Below, one piece after another: positions 33,377 to 45,200 of a stretch of DNA of 64,000 nucleotides. The stretch's first letter is position 1. Each line of letters begins with the position of its first letter. Origin of the DNA: Marinicella litoralis (GTDB taxonomy: Bacteria; Pseudomonadota; Gammaproteobacteria; Xanthomonadales; Marinicellaceae); assembly GCF_002591915.1 (NCBI RefSeq), contig NZ_NIHB01000002.1, positions 318,133-382,132 of the forward strand, read 5' to 3'. The position numbers and the translations under genes are program-made. A model generated the notes under the pieces. The model saw only the letters and a list, made by a program, of their open reading frames with translations. It had not been told where the DNA came from and made no database searches.

Positions 33377-36300
33377 TTAAAATTCAAATCTGGCACCCAA
33401 GTTTATTGTGCCTCGTGTAAATCCTTCTAATCCAAAGATACTTCTGTAATTAATATAGGCTTGTTTGCCATTGGCGCCAATGAACACCAAGCCAACACCT
33501 GCAGAACCAAAAGTCCTGTCAGGTTCATCGGTCTCTATGAAGAAAATTTCGTCATCTGGGGCGTTGATAAACCGTGCCTGTAACAGCCCACCATCGTTTT
33601 CAGTTTCGCGACTGAGGTTGATGTCAAATTGTGGAGAAATGATGCCCCGCTTCAAACTGATGGCTTTTGACACACTGGCACCAAATGACCATAGCATGCT
33701 CTTAACCTCTTGATCTGCAATGGCAAAGTTAAAGCCGCCTGCCCCGGTTTCTGAGAAAGCATCAATTGAAGTTCTGACGTATCGAACCGATGCGTTCGGC
33801 GTGATGTTCCAAGCATTTTTATTGAAATGATAACCCATACTCATCGCAACAGAATATTGGTTGGCATCCGTTTTACCTGTGGCCACTCGATCAATTGAAA
33901 TGTTATCAAGCTCAAAATTAATGCGGCGTTTTTGTTCGAAATCTGGGTTGCCATAACTGATTCTGGCATCCACATAAAAATTGTCTTTTATATAGAAAGA
34001 ACCATAACCGGTTAAGGTAAAGCCAGTGGACTTCATTTCTGCCTCACCTTCAATTTCAGAATCGAAGTTGGCATAACCCAATGCCACACCGGCCACTTTG
34101 CTTGGGCTGAAACGGTAATCAACCCCAGCGGTTAAGCCATAGGTGTCAAAATCAAACCCAAGTTCTCGTCCAGTGGCATCCATTTCACCCATTGAGAGGG
34201 TGCCGTTGACAAAGAAGCCCCATGGCGAGACAAAATCACTGATGTTGCTGACATCCTGTTGTTCTTCTTCAGATTGATTCAAATAAGCCAACATGCCCAA
34301 TGGAATCGATTCATTGCCATAACGGCCGTTCAAGCCAGATACGCTTAAACCTGCACCGCCACCGCCCCTCAGTTGAGACATCCTGGAGTCAATGTTTCTG
34401 AATTGTGAAGTAATCATTTCTGAAGCTGATGTGGATTGACCCACCACTTCATTGGGTGTGATTTCTTCCATCGCATTGATTATCGCTGGACCATTTTCTG
34501 GACGAGCACTGGCAATCATTTCTTCACATAAGCCTTCAATCGCCATAAAGTAACTGCGGGCACAATAGCTCGAAATGTTCCTGATGGTTCGCCTGACTGT
34601 ATCACTGGCAGCACTGCCAACAGCCACATCAAAGAGGTTGTAAATTTCGTCTTCGGTCGGTGTTCGGTTCACTGTATTGCTGAAACCAACCATGTTATTG
34701 CCAGGTTGTGGATCCATCGATGTCGATTCAACCATGGCGCTGAGGGTAATGGGTTGTGAAGTTTGCACCACTTGTTGAGTACTGATCAATAAATCAATGT
34801 CTTGTACCAGGCCCAAAGGATAATTGGCTGGAAATTGACAACTCAAAGAACCACTGTTTGCCTGACAAACCCATTGACCTGAATTGATCACCTGAACCTG
34901 TGAAATTAATCCAGTGAAGCTGGCAGTCAATACATTGCCTACTGCACTGTCCGGTCCATGGTTGCTTGTTCTGAGCTTCATTTCAATCATGTCGCCCTGG
35001 CGAATGTCTTGGTTATTTGCCACCAATTCCAGCGCCATGTCGGCATTGATATCATCTGCGGATATGACATTGATTTGGGTGCTTCCTTGGTTGTTGGACA
35101 AATCTGGATCAATGGCATCTGATGAAACATCAAACACATTGATTAACATGCCTTGAAAACCATTGCTGAAGCTTCCATTGAGGATGATTTGCACTTCTTG
35201 ACTGACTGCCAATGACGCCAAATCACAAGTCAACGATGCGTTCAACATGATACATGATGCGCCATTTCCAACCAAAACCTCTTCAGCAACAAAGCCCATA
35301 GGGAAGTTATTTTGCAATTGAACATTGGTGGCTTCATCAGGACCGTTGTTACTGATGGCAATGGTCCAACTCACACTTTCTGTATTGAGTACATCTTGTA
35401 CATCACTGGTCACCCTAACAGCCAAGTCAGCAATCGATGTCGTGCCGCTGCCTGTGATGACTTCAACATCCACAGAGGATTGGTTGTTGGCTTGATTTTG
35501 ATCCAGATCCAATACGACTCGAGCGGTGTTATTGACCACGCCCAGTTCGTTAGGGGCTATCACATCAACCTGTAGCTGAGTAGCAGCACCTGAATTTAAC
35601 TGTCCGGTGAACTGACATGTCAATGCGTTGGCTTCAACACAACTCCAACCATTGCCTACTGCGGCTTGAAAAATCACCCCAGGTGGCAGTTCATCAATCA
35701 AACTGAAACTGGTTTGTGTAAGCAGGCCTACATTCACAACATCAAAGGTATAACTGTATGCTTCACGTTGTCCGACTTGGGTAACTGAAACTGACTTCAT
35801 CAAAGACAAGTCATGTTCATTTTCAGACAGCATTCCGAGTATTTCAGTACTTGTATTGGCAGATTTTCTTACCCCGTCAGCCAGCACCTCGGCTTCAGTG
35901 GCCACGATAGGGTTAGCGCCATTAGACTGCATAATGAATGAAGCATTGAGGCTGTCACCAATGGGCAAAGGACCTAAATTGGTACAGGTAATCCTGTTGC
36001 CATTCTGGCTACAATTCATGTCTGAATTTTCAATGCCAATCAAATCAGCATGGGTCGGGAAAAGAAAGACCGCAGTGATCTCATTCAAGTCAAAATTACC
36101 TGAATTCCTTAAATCCATCACATGTTCAAAAGGTTCTCCGGCATTGACTTGTTGCACCACACTGAATAAGTTTATGGCGATGTCACTGGCTGAAAAGTTA
36201 ACACCCAATGATTGTGCAATGGGATTGATAAATTCCAAAGCATTGGCCGTAACAACTAAATCATAATTTTGGTTGTTGACTAAATTGACTGGGGCAGTCA

Positions 36301-39300
36301 TTTGGATAGAAACATTCAATGAATTGTTCGGCACCATTGGGTTGGTAAAGGTACAATTGAGGGTACCGGCACTTTCGGCACAAGACACACCCGGGTCACC
36401 GACAAAGCCATTGTAATTAAAACTTTGTGGCAATGCCGCATCGATGGTAAGACCCGTCAATGTCGAGTCGCCCGTGTTGGTAAACAGCACATCAAATGTA
36501 ACATTATCACCAGGATCTATCACCGATGGATTTTGGGTCAATAACAAAGCCCCCTCGGCACTCAATAAATTCACCACAGTTGATGCCGACACCAACGCGC
36601 CCGTGTTATCACCGACGGCCGACATTTGGTTACTGATCGAAGTAAAGGCTGGATTGGTTGTAGCCATTACATTCATGATAATTTGATCCGCGCCAGCAGC
36701 GGCCAATGGGTCATTTCTGGTACAGTCCACCACCTCACCAACAGAATTGGTGTTCAGTGGCAAACAAGTCCAACCAAATGTGTCAAAACCCATCAACGTG
36801 ACCTCTGGCGGTAAAGTATCAGAGATGTGAACATTGACGGCATCGTTGATTCCAGTATTCTCTACCTTAAGTACATAGTCAAACAACCCGCCATAAGTCA
36901 CCTCAGTCACGGTATTGGCTGCAATTTCTGCATATTTATTCGCTGCTATTGTAGTTACCAACGGTGGGTTGATGGTCACTGTGGGTGCCGTACTGGCGTT
37001 GTTGTTGATGTTGCCATCAGGATCAAAACTGGTGGTCACTGTCGCCGTATTATTGACATTGGGACTGGCAGTCACAGCCGTTACATTGATGTCAATGGTC
37101 ACCACTTCTCCAGCAGCAAACAAGGTGCCATTGGTATCACAGCTAAACAGCCCGCCAGTCACTGAACCATCATGAACACAATTGATGGTGGTACCTAAAT
37201 TGGTGCCTACAATGAAAGAATCAAATGAAATTTCTGGCGGTAATTGGTCTTCGATCTGTACATCAGATGGACTGGCAGTTGATGCCACGCCATTGGTCAC
37301 TTCCAGGAAATAAGTGAATGTATCGTTGATGGCGAAATCTGTCCCACTGACAGTTTTTACGATGCTGAAATCACTGGTTAAGGCATTGATGGCATCGGCT
37401 TGGTTGCTGGTATTATTGGTTAAATTCGGATCTGCCGTACTGCTGATGGTGGCTTGCACGATCGCATTGGTGGCCGGCGAAACGGCCAACACACCAATCG
37501 TTAATACATGGGTACTGAATGAGACAAATGCAGCCCCTTGACGGTCACAAGTAACCATCCCTCCGGTAAGTGAACCATCATGGGTACAAAACCAACCGGG
37601 TGCACCGGCTAAATTGGCGTTGACAAAACTCACCTCAGTCGGCAAAGTCACATCAACAGTCGTGTCTGTAGGATTGGCCGTCGATATCATTGGGTTGTTG
37701 ACTTCTATGTCATAAAATATCGAATCCCCTTGATTGTATACACCAGAGACTGAGGTGAACACCAATGACAAATCAGCATCAGCTGGGTTGATATCAAAAG
37801 CGGTATTGATCGTATCATTGCTTGGATTGGGGTCAAAGTCACTGGTCATCGTAGCAGTGGCGGACAAAGCCGTTCCTGCCGTATCAGCCAATGCCAATAT
37901 ATCGATAAATATATTGGTTCCTATGGGGACCGGCGTGCCCTGACTGTCACAAGTGACATCGCCACCTGTTGGTGAACCATCATGGGTACATGACCATCCA
38001 ATGGCCTGAACCAGTTGAGTTGAACCGAATACCACCTGGTTAGGCAAAGTGGTCACCACTGTTACATTGGGTGGTGCACCCGTTGAAGCAAATGGATTGT
38101 GAACAGTTAAATCCAAAGTAACGGTATCACCCACTGAATAAACGACTGAATCAGAATCCAAGGTCAAGTCCAAATCCGCCGACACACCCACTGCAGTCAC
38201 GGCGGCTGTGGCTTGGTTGGCGTCGCTGGTGAATGGATCAAAATGCGCTGGATGGGTTGATGAAGCGGTGACCGTATTGGTCATCAGTCCAGCACCATTG
38301 GCAATCATCCTCACCACCGCGGTGTGCGAATTGCCATTCAATAAATCAGGGGCGTCACACACTACTTGATTGTTTCCAGCAACAAAAACACAGCTCATGC
38401 CATTTTCAGAAACGATGGTGTCAAAGCTTAAGCCTGTTGGTATATCATCAACCAATCGGACATCATAGGCGTTGCTGGGTCCGTTGTTGACTATACCAAT
38501 GGTGAACTCAACAGGTTGACCTTGATTGACTGTGGCCGGACCATTGACTGCCTTGGTGGAGCCTAAATCTGCATCGAATGTTTGCACAGTGAATGACACA
38601 TTGCTTGAATTGTCCAATGAATTGCTGTCAGCAAAAGTTGAACTGGCCACATTATTGATCACATCTCCCACGTTTCCATCAACCACGACAGTGATCTCCA
38701 CCCCATCGATGGCGGCAGTCACAGGCAAACTGGCCGCATTACACGAAACAGTCGGTGCCGTGTAGGAACAAATAAAATTACCTAATTGATTGAAGCCCTG
38801 AAAAGTAACTCCGGCAGGTAAGGTGTCAGTCAAGTCTACATTGCTGGCCACCCCGGCCCCGGTATTGTTAACTTCTATCCGATAAGTCAAGGTATCACCA
38901 TAAGGCACCCCGGCGGGATTACCTATGATGGATTTGGCCACATCGATTTCAGGGAAACCACCCACTGCCACAGTGAATGCTTGATCACTGCTGTTATTGG
39001 CCAAATCTGGATCAGGTTCATCTGCTGACACCGTGGCAGTATTGATGTAGTTATTCGGCTGAGCCGTCCCGCTGACAACAGTGGCAATGGTCAACTGTAC
39101 ATTCTCTCCAGGTAGCATCATCGACAAATTACACTGAACAAATGAAGCCACATCCACACACTCTGGACTGGACCCAGTGGAATTGAAGTTTAAATTATTA
39201 GCCAACAAATCATCCATCACAACGACATTTGATGCAGCAAAAGCTGATAAATTAGTTATGCTTAGATTGAAATTGAGTGGATCGCCTGGTGCGACTGTCG

Positions 39301-39820
39301 CTGGAAAACCGGTAGAAATGGATTTAATGATTTCAAGGTCAACGAGATTTCCAGCCACAAAATCTATGTCACTGGTAATTTGTTCGTTGCCTGGGTTTGA
39401 GTCGCCTAAGGCATTGGATACACTGACGTTCAAGGCACTGAACACAGTGGTTGGGGTTACCGGTGAAGTGATGGTTAAAACCAAATCAGAACTGGTACCG
39501 GCAAAAAATATTGAGGTGTAATCACAATCAATTTGAGAAGTGACTTGACTACAAAACCAATCATTGTTCGGAGCAACCACACTGGCTGGCTCTATTTCAG
39601 GATCAAGAAAAAAAGTAACTGTGGTTTGATCACCTTCATCCAACGGCCCATTGTTGGTCACCGTATAGGTCAGCATTTGTGGGGCCCCACCTGCTGCAAA
39701 AACAATCGGGTTACCTGATGGTGAAACCGTGAGCTGAAAATCCGTTTGTGCCCATGCCGATGTGGCCATAAAAACCAACAGCACCGATAAATAAGTTTTC
39801 AATTGAAAAACATTCCTCAT
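33377..39820 (-). CDS. giant DUF11-repeat autotransporter
   Basis: The 2147-residue protein has a signal peptide (about 1-24, SAWAQ), then 13 DUF11-type immunoglobulin-like repeats up to about residue 1690, each with a version of the pattern DL...K......v..G....Y...v.N.G. A linker with a GGGGAG hinge follows. The last 281 residues (1867-2147) are a classical autotransporter beta-barrel beginning WGFFVNGTLS and ending GARFEF. Almost every repeat has two cysteines 7-14 residues apart (for example SCTHDGSPTGGDVTC), about 26 in all, which is exceptional for autotransporter passengers. It is likely a surface adhesin or stalk. The caspase-like gene follows after 10 nt. Confidence 0.92.
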   Translation of the reverse strand: MRNVFQLKTYLSVLLVFMATSAWAQTDFQLTVSPSGNPIVFAAGGAPQMLTYTVTNNGPLDEGDQTTVTFFLDPEIEPASVVAPNNDWFCSQVTSQIDCDYTSIFFAGTSSDLVLTITSPVTPTTVFSALNVSVSNALGDSNPGNEQITSDIDFVAGNLVDLEIIKSISTGFPATVAPGDPLNFNLSITNLSAFAASNVVVMDDLLANNLNFNSTGSSPECVDVASFVQCNLSMMLPGENVQLTIATVVSGTAQPNNYINTATVSADEPDPDLANNSSDQAFTVAVGGFPEIDVAKSIIGNPAGVPYGDTLTYRIEVNNTGAGVASNVDLTDTLPAGVTFQGFNQLGNFICSYTAPTVSCNAASLPVTAAIDGVEITVVVDGNVGDVINNVASSTFADSNSLDNSSNVSFTVQTFDADLGSTKAVNGPATVNQGQPVEFTIGIVNNGPSNAYDVRLVDDIPTGLSFDTIVSENGMSCVFVAGNNQVVCDAPDLLNGNSHTAVVRMIANGAGLMTNTVTASSTHPAHFDPFTSDANQATAAVTAVGVSADLDLTLDSDSVVYSVGDTVTLDLTVHNPFASTGAPPNVTVVTTLPNQVVFGSTQLVQAIGWSCTHDGSPTGGDVTCDSQGTPVPIGTNIFIDILALADTAGTALSATATMTSDFDPNPSNDTINTAFDINPADADLSLVFTSVSGVYNQGDSIFYDIEVNNPMISTANPTDTTVDVTLPTEVSFVNANLAGAPGWFCTHDGSLTGGMVTCDRQGAAFVSFSTHVLTIGVLAVSPATNAIVQATISSTADPNLTNNTSNQADAINALTSDFSIVKTVSGTDFAINDTFTYFLEVTNGVASTASPSDVQIEDQLPPEISFDSFIVGTNLGTTINCVHDGSVTGGLFSCDTNGTLFAAGEVVTIDINVTAVTASPNVNNTATVTTSFDPDGNINNNASTAPTVTINPPLVTTIAANKYAEIAANTVTEVTYGGLFDYVLKVENTGINDAVNVHISDTLPPEVTLMGFDTFGWTCLPLNTNSVGEVVDCTRNDPLAAAGADQIIMNVMATTNPAFTSISNQMSAVGDNTGALVSASTVVNLLSAEGALLLTQNPSVIDPGDNVTFDVLFTNTGDSTLTGLTIDAALPQSFNYNGFVGDPGVSCAESAGTLNCTFTNPMVPNNSLNVSIQMTAPVNLVNNQNYDLVVTANALEFINPIAQSLGVNFSASDIAINLFSVVQQVNAGEPFEHVMDLRNSGNFDLNEITAVFLFPTHADLIGIENSDMNCSQNGNRITCTNLGPLPIGDSLNASFIMQSNGANPIVATEAEVLADGVRKSANTSTEILGMLSENEHDLSLMKSVSVTQVGQREAYSYTFDVVNVGLLTQTSFSLIDELPPGVIFQAAVGNGWSCVEANALTCQFTGQLNSGAATQLQVDVIAPNELGVVNNTARVVLDLDQNQANNQSSVDVEVITGSGTTSIADLAVRVTSDVQDVLNTESVSWTIAISNNGPDEATNVQLQNNFPMGFVAEEVLVGNGASCIMLNASLTCDLASLAVSQEVQIILNGSFSNGFQGMLINVFDVSSDAIDPDLSNNQGSTQINVISADDINADMALELVANNQDIRQGDMIEMKLRTSNHGPDSAVGNVLTASFTGLISQVQVINSGQWVCQANSGSLSCQFPANYPLGLVQDIDLLISTQQVVQTSQPITLSAMVESTSMDPQPGNNMVGFSNTVNRTPTEDEIYNLFDVAVGSAASDTVRRTIRNISSYCARSYFMAIEGLCEEMIASARPENGPAIINAMEEITPNEVVGQSTSASEMITSQFRNIDSRMSQLRGGGGAGLSVSGLNGRYGNESIPLGMLAYLNQSEEEQQDVSNISDFVSPWGFFVNGTLSMGEMDATGRELGFDFDTYGLTAGVDYRFSPSKVAGVALGYANFDSEIEGEAEMKSTGFTLTGYGSFYIKDNFYVDARISYGNPDFEQKRRINFELDNISIDRVATGKTDANQYSVAMSMGYHFNKNAWNITPNASVRYVRTSIDAFSETGAGGFNFAIADQEVKSMLWSFGASVSKAISLKRGIISPQFDINLSRETENDGGLLQARFINAPDDEIFFIETDEPDRTFGSAGVGLVFIGANGKQAYINYRSIFGLEGFTRGTINLGARFEF

Positions 39821-39867
39821 ATCCCTTCTCTCTTTTTAGTGCCTCGTCAGGCAGTCTTTACATTTAA

Positions 39868-39895
39868 ACTATAGATTATTTTGACCATGAAACAA
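39868..39895 (-). promoter_or_regulatory. putative promoter of the autotransporter/caspase operon
   Basis: On the reverse strand TTGTTT (39895-39890) and TATAGT (39873-39868) are 16 nt apart, leaving an untranslated leader of about 40 nt with GAGAAGGG before the ATG at 39820. The rest of 39821-40043 has no gene. Confidence 0.5.
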
Positions 39896-40043
39896 TTGTT
39901 TTTCAATCATTTACAAACTTATTTGAATAAATTGTGGCATCTGTCACAAAAAACATTCTTTATTTTTGATTGAAAACTGTAAAAACAACCGTTCTTGTCG
40001 CCTTTCACGCGGTTTCTTGAAAAATAAGGACAATGAAGCCTCA

Positions 40044-41774
40044 TTATTTTAGGATGTGGTCAACTTTAAGCTGCAATGTCCTGCGGTTGCGAAATTCGTT
40101 AACCATCATTTGGTAACATAAATGGGTACTTTGTTGCTCTTCAGCAAATTGATTGGGGTGAAAACCAAAAGCGATCGCATCAATTTGTTTAATCAAATCT
40201 GGCGTTTGCAACACCAGCTTACAGTGGTTGTCACCTATCAAACGTTTACTTTTTATAACAAACCACCCATCAAACAACGGCTGATCAAATAACTGTCCCC
40301 AAGGACCAGCATCCTTCAGCATTTCAGCCATGCGTAAATTAAGGTCTTCGGTATCCACTGAGCCATCTGAATAGATGATCTGTTGCAGTGTATCTGCGCC
40401 CAGATGCTGTTTAACTGCAACACTGAAAGCCGTTTGAAATGTGTTTAGTTGGTCTTTGGGCAGGGTTAAACCGGCGGCCATGGCATGCCCACCAAATTTT
40501 GTGATCATGCCTGGTTGTTGTGCATCAATCTCAACCAACACATCACGAATATGCAATCCTGGAATACTTCTGGCTGAACCTTTGATAAAAATCGAATCAT
40601 CATTTTCATTGGCAAAAGCAATCACCGGTCTGTGGGTATATTCTTTGACTTTCGAAGCCAACAAGCCGACCACCCCTTGGTGCCAATTTTCATGGTATAA
40701 ACAAATCACTTCAGGCAAACTTGTTTTTTTCTTGAGTTCATCCACCACTGAGTCAGCAAAAATCTGCATGTCCTGTTGAATGCGTTTTCTTTGTTGGTTG
40801 ATGTCATTCAGTTGTGCCGCCAACACCTTGGCCTCTGCATGGTCATCGGTTAGCAACAAATTAATCCCAATACTCATGTCTTCCAAGCGCCCTGCTGCAT
40901 TCAGCCTGGGGGCAACATAAAAGGCCAATGAATTACTGTCCGCAGCACCCTGATCGACATTGGCCACTTCGAATAAGGCATTGATGCCTGGTACGCTGCG
41001 CTTGGCTTTGATCAACTGCAAACCGGCATCAACCATGATTCGGTTGTTACCATCCAAAGGCACCAAATCGGCCACCGTACCCAAGGCCACCAAATCAAAT
41101 AAATGTGCCAAATTGGGGACTGGTTTTTGGTTGATTTCAAACCAATTCTGTGCCATCAATTGAGACCTCACAGCAGCCAACAAGTAAAATGCCACACCAA
41201 CCCCAGCCAATGACTTACTGGGAAACTCATCGCCATGACAATTCGGGTTCACAATGGCATCAGCCGGTGGCAACGCTTCTGGCGGCAAATGGTGGTCGGT
41301 TACAATCACATCCATGCCCTTACTTTTGGCTTTGGCCACACCTTTGTATGATGAAATGCCGTTATCAACTGTAATCAACAATTCGGCTTTGATTTTCTCT
41401 AATTCATCAACCAATTCAACGGTCAAGCCATAACCATACTCAAAACGATTGGGTACCATGAAATTGATGAATGAAGCGCCCATTTGATGTAATCCGCGAA
41501 TCATCAAAGCCGTGGATGTGGCACCATCAGCATCAAAATCTCCAACAATCACGATTTGTTTTTTTGCCGCGATGGCGTCAATGATGATTTTGGCTGCAAC
41601 TTCAATGCCATTCAGCGCATCTGGACGACAGAGGTTTTTCAAGCGGTATTCAACTTCTGAGAATTCAGTAATCCCGCGTGCCAAATAAATGCGATGAATC
41701 AGGTGATGTAAATGGTCACCACCCAAAATGGGAGTATCAGGGACTTTCCTGCGCTGGAGTTTAGGCGTTGGCAC
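40044..41774 (-). CDS. recJ: single-stranded-DNA-specific exonuclease RecJ
   Basis: The 576-residue DHH-superfamily nuclease carries the metal-binding motifs DFDADGATST and VTDHHLPP, the DHHA1 segment with GSARSIPGLHIRDVL and GGHAMAAGL, and a C-terminal OB-like domain. It degrades single-stranded DNA 5' to 3' in recombination and mismatch repair. It follows greA in the same direction after 22 nt. Its length equals that of the E. coli enzyme within a few residues. Confidence 0.97.
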   Translation of the reverse strand: MPTPKLQRRKVPDTPILGGDHLHHLIHRIYLARGITEFSEVEYRLKNLCRPDALNGIEVAAKIIIDAIAAKKQIVIVGDFDADGATSTALMIRGLHQMGASFINFMVPNRFEYGYGLTVELVDELEKIKAELLITVDNGISSYKGVAKAKSKGMDVIVTDHHLPPEALPPADAIVNPNCHGDEFPSKSLAGVGVAFYLLAAVRSQLMAQNWFEINQKPVPNLAHLFDLVALGTVADLVPLDGNNRIMVDAGLQLIKAKRSVPGINALFEVANVDQGAADSNSLAFYVAPRLNAAGRLEDMSIGINLLLTDDHAEAKVLAAQLNDINQQRKRIQQDMQIFADSVVDELKKKTSLPEVICLYHENWHQGVVGLLASKVKEYTHRPVIAFANENDDSIFIKGSARSIPGLHIRDVLVEIDAQQPGMITKFGGHAMAAGLTLPKDQLNTFQTAFSVAVKQHLGADTLQQIIYSDGSVDTEDLNLRMAEMLKDAGPWGQLFDQPLFDGWFVIKSKRLIGDNHCKLVLQTPDLIKQIDAIAFGFHPNQFAEEQQSTHLCYQMMVNEFRNRRTLQLKVDHILK

Positions 41775-41796
41775 TGAAAGGTCCCCTGGTTAATGA

Positions 41797-42273
41797 TCAG
41801 ATGTATTTAATTGATTCTATAAAATAGACCTTGTTGCCACCTGGTGCCAGCACTTCAATTTCATCGTCTTCACTTTTACCAATCATGGCTCGAGCAATCG
41901 GTGAACTGATGGAGATTTTACCTGCCTCAATGTCAGCCTCTGCATCGCCCACAATTTGATAAGTTACGTGGTCGCCGCTTTCCTCTTCTTCAAGTACCAC
42001 TGTGGCCCCAAAAACCACCTTATCGCCCACATTCAAATTGGTCACGTCAATGACTTCAGCATTGGAAATAATGGATTCCAATTCTGCAATCCTGCCTTCG
42101 GTAAAGGATTGTTGTTCTCTGGCTGCATGGTATTCAGCGTTTTCCTTTAAGTCCCCATGAGCCCTGGCTTCTGCCACTGCATCAATGATTTTGGGGCGCT
42201 CTTCGGTTTTCAGTCTTTTAAGTTCTGCTTTTAATTTCTCTTCACCCGCTAAGGTAATTGGTGCTCTGTTCAT
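41797..42273 (-). CDS. greA: transcription elongation factor GreA
   Basis: The 158-residue protein has the N-terminal coiled coil ([37 protein letters not shown]) whose acidic tip enters the RNA polymerase secondary channel, and the C-terminal FKBP-like domain ([20 protein letters not shown]). It stimulates cleavage of backtracked RNA. It lies between carB (10 nt upstream) and recJ, an arrangement in which greA follows carAB as in many gammaproteobacteria. Confidence 0.97.
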   Translation of the reverse strand: MNRAPITLAGEEKLKAELKRLKTEERPKIIDAVAEARAHGDLKENAEYHAAREQQSFTEGRIAELESIISNAEVIDVTNLNVGDKVVFGATVVLEEEESGDHVTYQIVGDAEADIEAGKISISSPIARAMIGKSEDDEIEVLAPGGNKVYFIESIKYI

Positions 42274-42283
42274 TTTATCTTCC

Positions 42284-45200
42284 TCAATGTTTGTGTAACT
42301 CTTTCAATGAGTAAACTTCTTGTTTGTTGATGTAATCGTAGGCTGCAATGGTAGCAGCTGCGCCAGCAATGGTGGTGCTGTAATTGATGTTGTGTTTCAA
42401 TGCTTCTTTTCTGATCGATGCAGAATCAGCAATGGCTTGTGCCCCTTCAGTGGTGTTGATAATAAAATCGATTTCTTTACTCTTTATTTTATCAACAATA
42501 TGAGGCCGGCCTTCAATCACTTTGTTCACGCTTTCACAAAACAAACCTTCTTTGCGTAAAAGCTGACAAGTACCATGTGTGGCCACCAACTCAAAATTTA
42601 AAGCCCTAAGTTGTTTTGCCAATGGGATTAACTTTTCTTTATCAGCCTCTCGAACACTGACAAAAGCCTTGCCTTCTCTTGGCATGTGGACGCCTGCGCC
42701 CAATCGAGAAGAGGCCACAGCAGAGCCAAAAGATTTTCCACTGCCCATCACTTCGCCGGTAGAACGCATTTCTGGGCCTAAAATGGGATCAACCCCAGGA
42801 AACTTAACGAATGGGAAAACCGGTTCTTTGATTGAATAATGATCCAACTCCAACCTTTCTTCGATGTTCTGTTCTTTTAAGCTGATGCCTGCCATACATT
42901 TGGCTGCTATTTTAGCCAATGGCAAACCCGTGGCTTTTGACACAAAAGGCACCGTTCTAGAAGCCCTTGGGTTCACTTCCAAAATATAAATATCTTCACC
43001 TTGGATGGCAAATTGGGTATTCATCAAACCAATCACGTTCAATTCCTTGGCCATTAATTTACATTGTCTGGCCAACTCCAATTGCACCTCTTTGCTCAAG
43101 GTAAATGGTGGTATACAACAGGATGAATCACCTGAATGTACACCTGCTTGTTCAATGTGTTCCATGATGCCGCCAACCATCACATCCTGTCCATCACAGA
43201 TGATGTCAACATCCACTTCAATGGCATGGTCTAAAAATCGATCCAACAACACAGGGGAGTCATTAGAAACCTGAACGGCTTCAGTCATGTATCGCATCAA
43301 GTCTTTTTGAGTGTGCACCACTTCCATGGCACGACCGCCCAAAACAAAAGAGGGACGAACAACCAAAGGAAAGCCTATTCGATCAGCCACGGCTTCGGCT
43401 TGATCTGGAGCAGTTACTGTGCCATTGGGTGGTTGTTTTAGGCCCAAGGTATCCAACATGGTTTTAAACTGTTCACGGTCTTCAGCTTTGGCAATGCATT
43501 CAGGTGATGAACCAATAATAGGCACCCCGGCGTTGGCCAGTTTTTCTGCCAAGTTCAATGGGGTTTGACCACCGTATTGCACAATCACCCCTTTGGGTTT
43601 TTCTACCTCAACAATGGCCAACACATCTTCCAAAGTCAAAGACTCAAAATACAATCGGTCTGAAGTGTCATAATCGGTAGAAACGGTTTCAGGGTTACAG
43701 TTAACCATTATGGTTTCAAACCCTTCTTCTTTCAAAGCCAAAGCAGCATGAACACAACAATAATCAAATTCAATGCCCTGCCCGATTCTGTTCGGCCCGC
43801 CACCCAAAATCATGATTTTGTCTTTGTCTGTAGGGTTAGACTCACATTCTTGTTCGTAGGTTGAGTAAAAGTAAGCCGTTGGTGCGTCAAATTCTGCAGC
43901 ACACGAATCCACCCTTTTGTAAACGGGTTTGATGCCAAACTCCGTGCGTTTTTGACTGAATTGTTGTTCACTACAACCCAGCAATTCTGCCATTCTGGCA
44001 TCAGAGAAACCTTCTCGTTTCAATTGTTTAATTTGTTTTTCATTCAGTTCATTCAATTGACTTTCTGCCAAAGCATTTTCGAGCTTCACCAACCGTTCTA
44101 TGTGCGCAAGGAACCATAGGTCGATTTTAGAAATTTGGTGTACTTTTGCTAAATCGAAACCATGTCTGAATGCATCTGCCACATAAAAAATTCGTTCCGA
44201 CGAGGGTTCTCTGATTTCTTTGATTAAATCAAAGCCATCATCTAAATCCTGCTGTGACACGATCGGGTCTAAGCCATTTTTACCCGTTTCCAAGCCACGC
44301 AAGGCTTTTTGAAATGATTCATTGAACGTTCGTCCAATCGCCATCACTTCGCCCACTGATTTCATTTGCGTACTTAAACGATCCACACTGTTGTTGAATT
44401 TTTCGAAGGCAAACCGAGGAATTTTCGTGACCACATAATCAATGGTCGGTTCAAATGAAGCCGGTGTAGCCCCACCGGTAATTTCATTTTGTAATTCATC
44501 CAAGGTGTATCCCACAGCCAATTTGGCCGCCACTTTAGCAATCGGAAAACCAGTGGCTTTTGATGCCAAAGCCGATGAACGCGATACCCTGGGATTCATT
44601 TCAATCACAATCATGCGACCATCCGCTGGATTAACTGAGAACTGGACATTTGAACCACCGGTTTCGACCCCAATTTTTCGTAACACCGCCAATGAGGCAT
44701 CACGCATCACTTGGTATTCTTTGTCAGTCAAAGTTTGCGAAGGGGCCACGGTGATTGAATCTCCGGTATGTACACCCATTGGATCTAAGTTCTCAATAGA
44801 ACAAATGATGATGCAATTATCGGCTTTATCGCGAACTACTTCCATTTCATACTCTTTCCAGCCCAGCAAAGACTCTTCTAATAAAACCTCGGTGGTCGGA
44901 GAAAGTTTTAAACCCTCTGCCGTGATGTCTTCAAATTCTTCCAAGTTGTATGCAATACCACCACCGGTACCACCCATGGTGAACGAGGGTCTGATGATCA
45001 CTGGATAACCAATGTCTTTTTGTGCCACCCTGGCTTCGTCCATATTGTGTACGATGAATGAGCGAGCACATTCCAAGCCAATTTCTTCCATCGCCACCCT
45101 GAATTGCTCCCGATCTTCTGCCATATCAATGGCTTCCCTGGACGCACCAATCATTTCAACGCCATACTGTTCCAACACCCCTTGGCTGACTAAATCCAAT

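Noticed and set aside
33377-39820. CRISPR-like or satellite DNA repeats in this long region
   Set aside because: The periodicity is at the protein level (DUF11 repeats); nucleotide identity between repeats is low.
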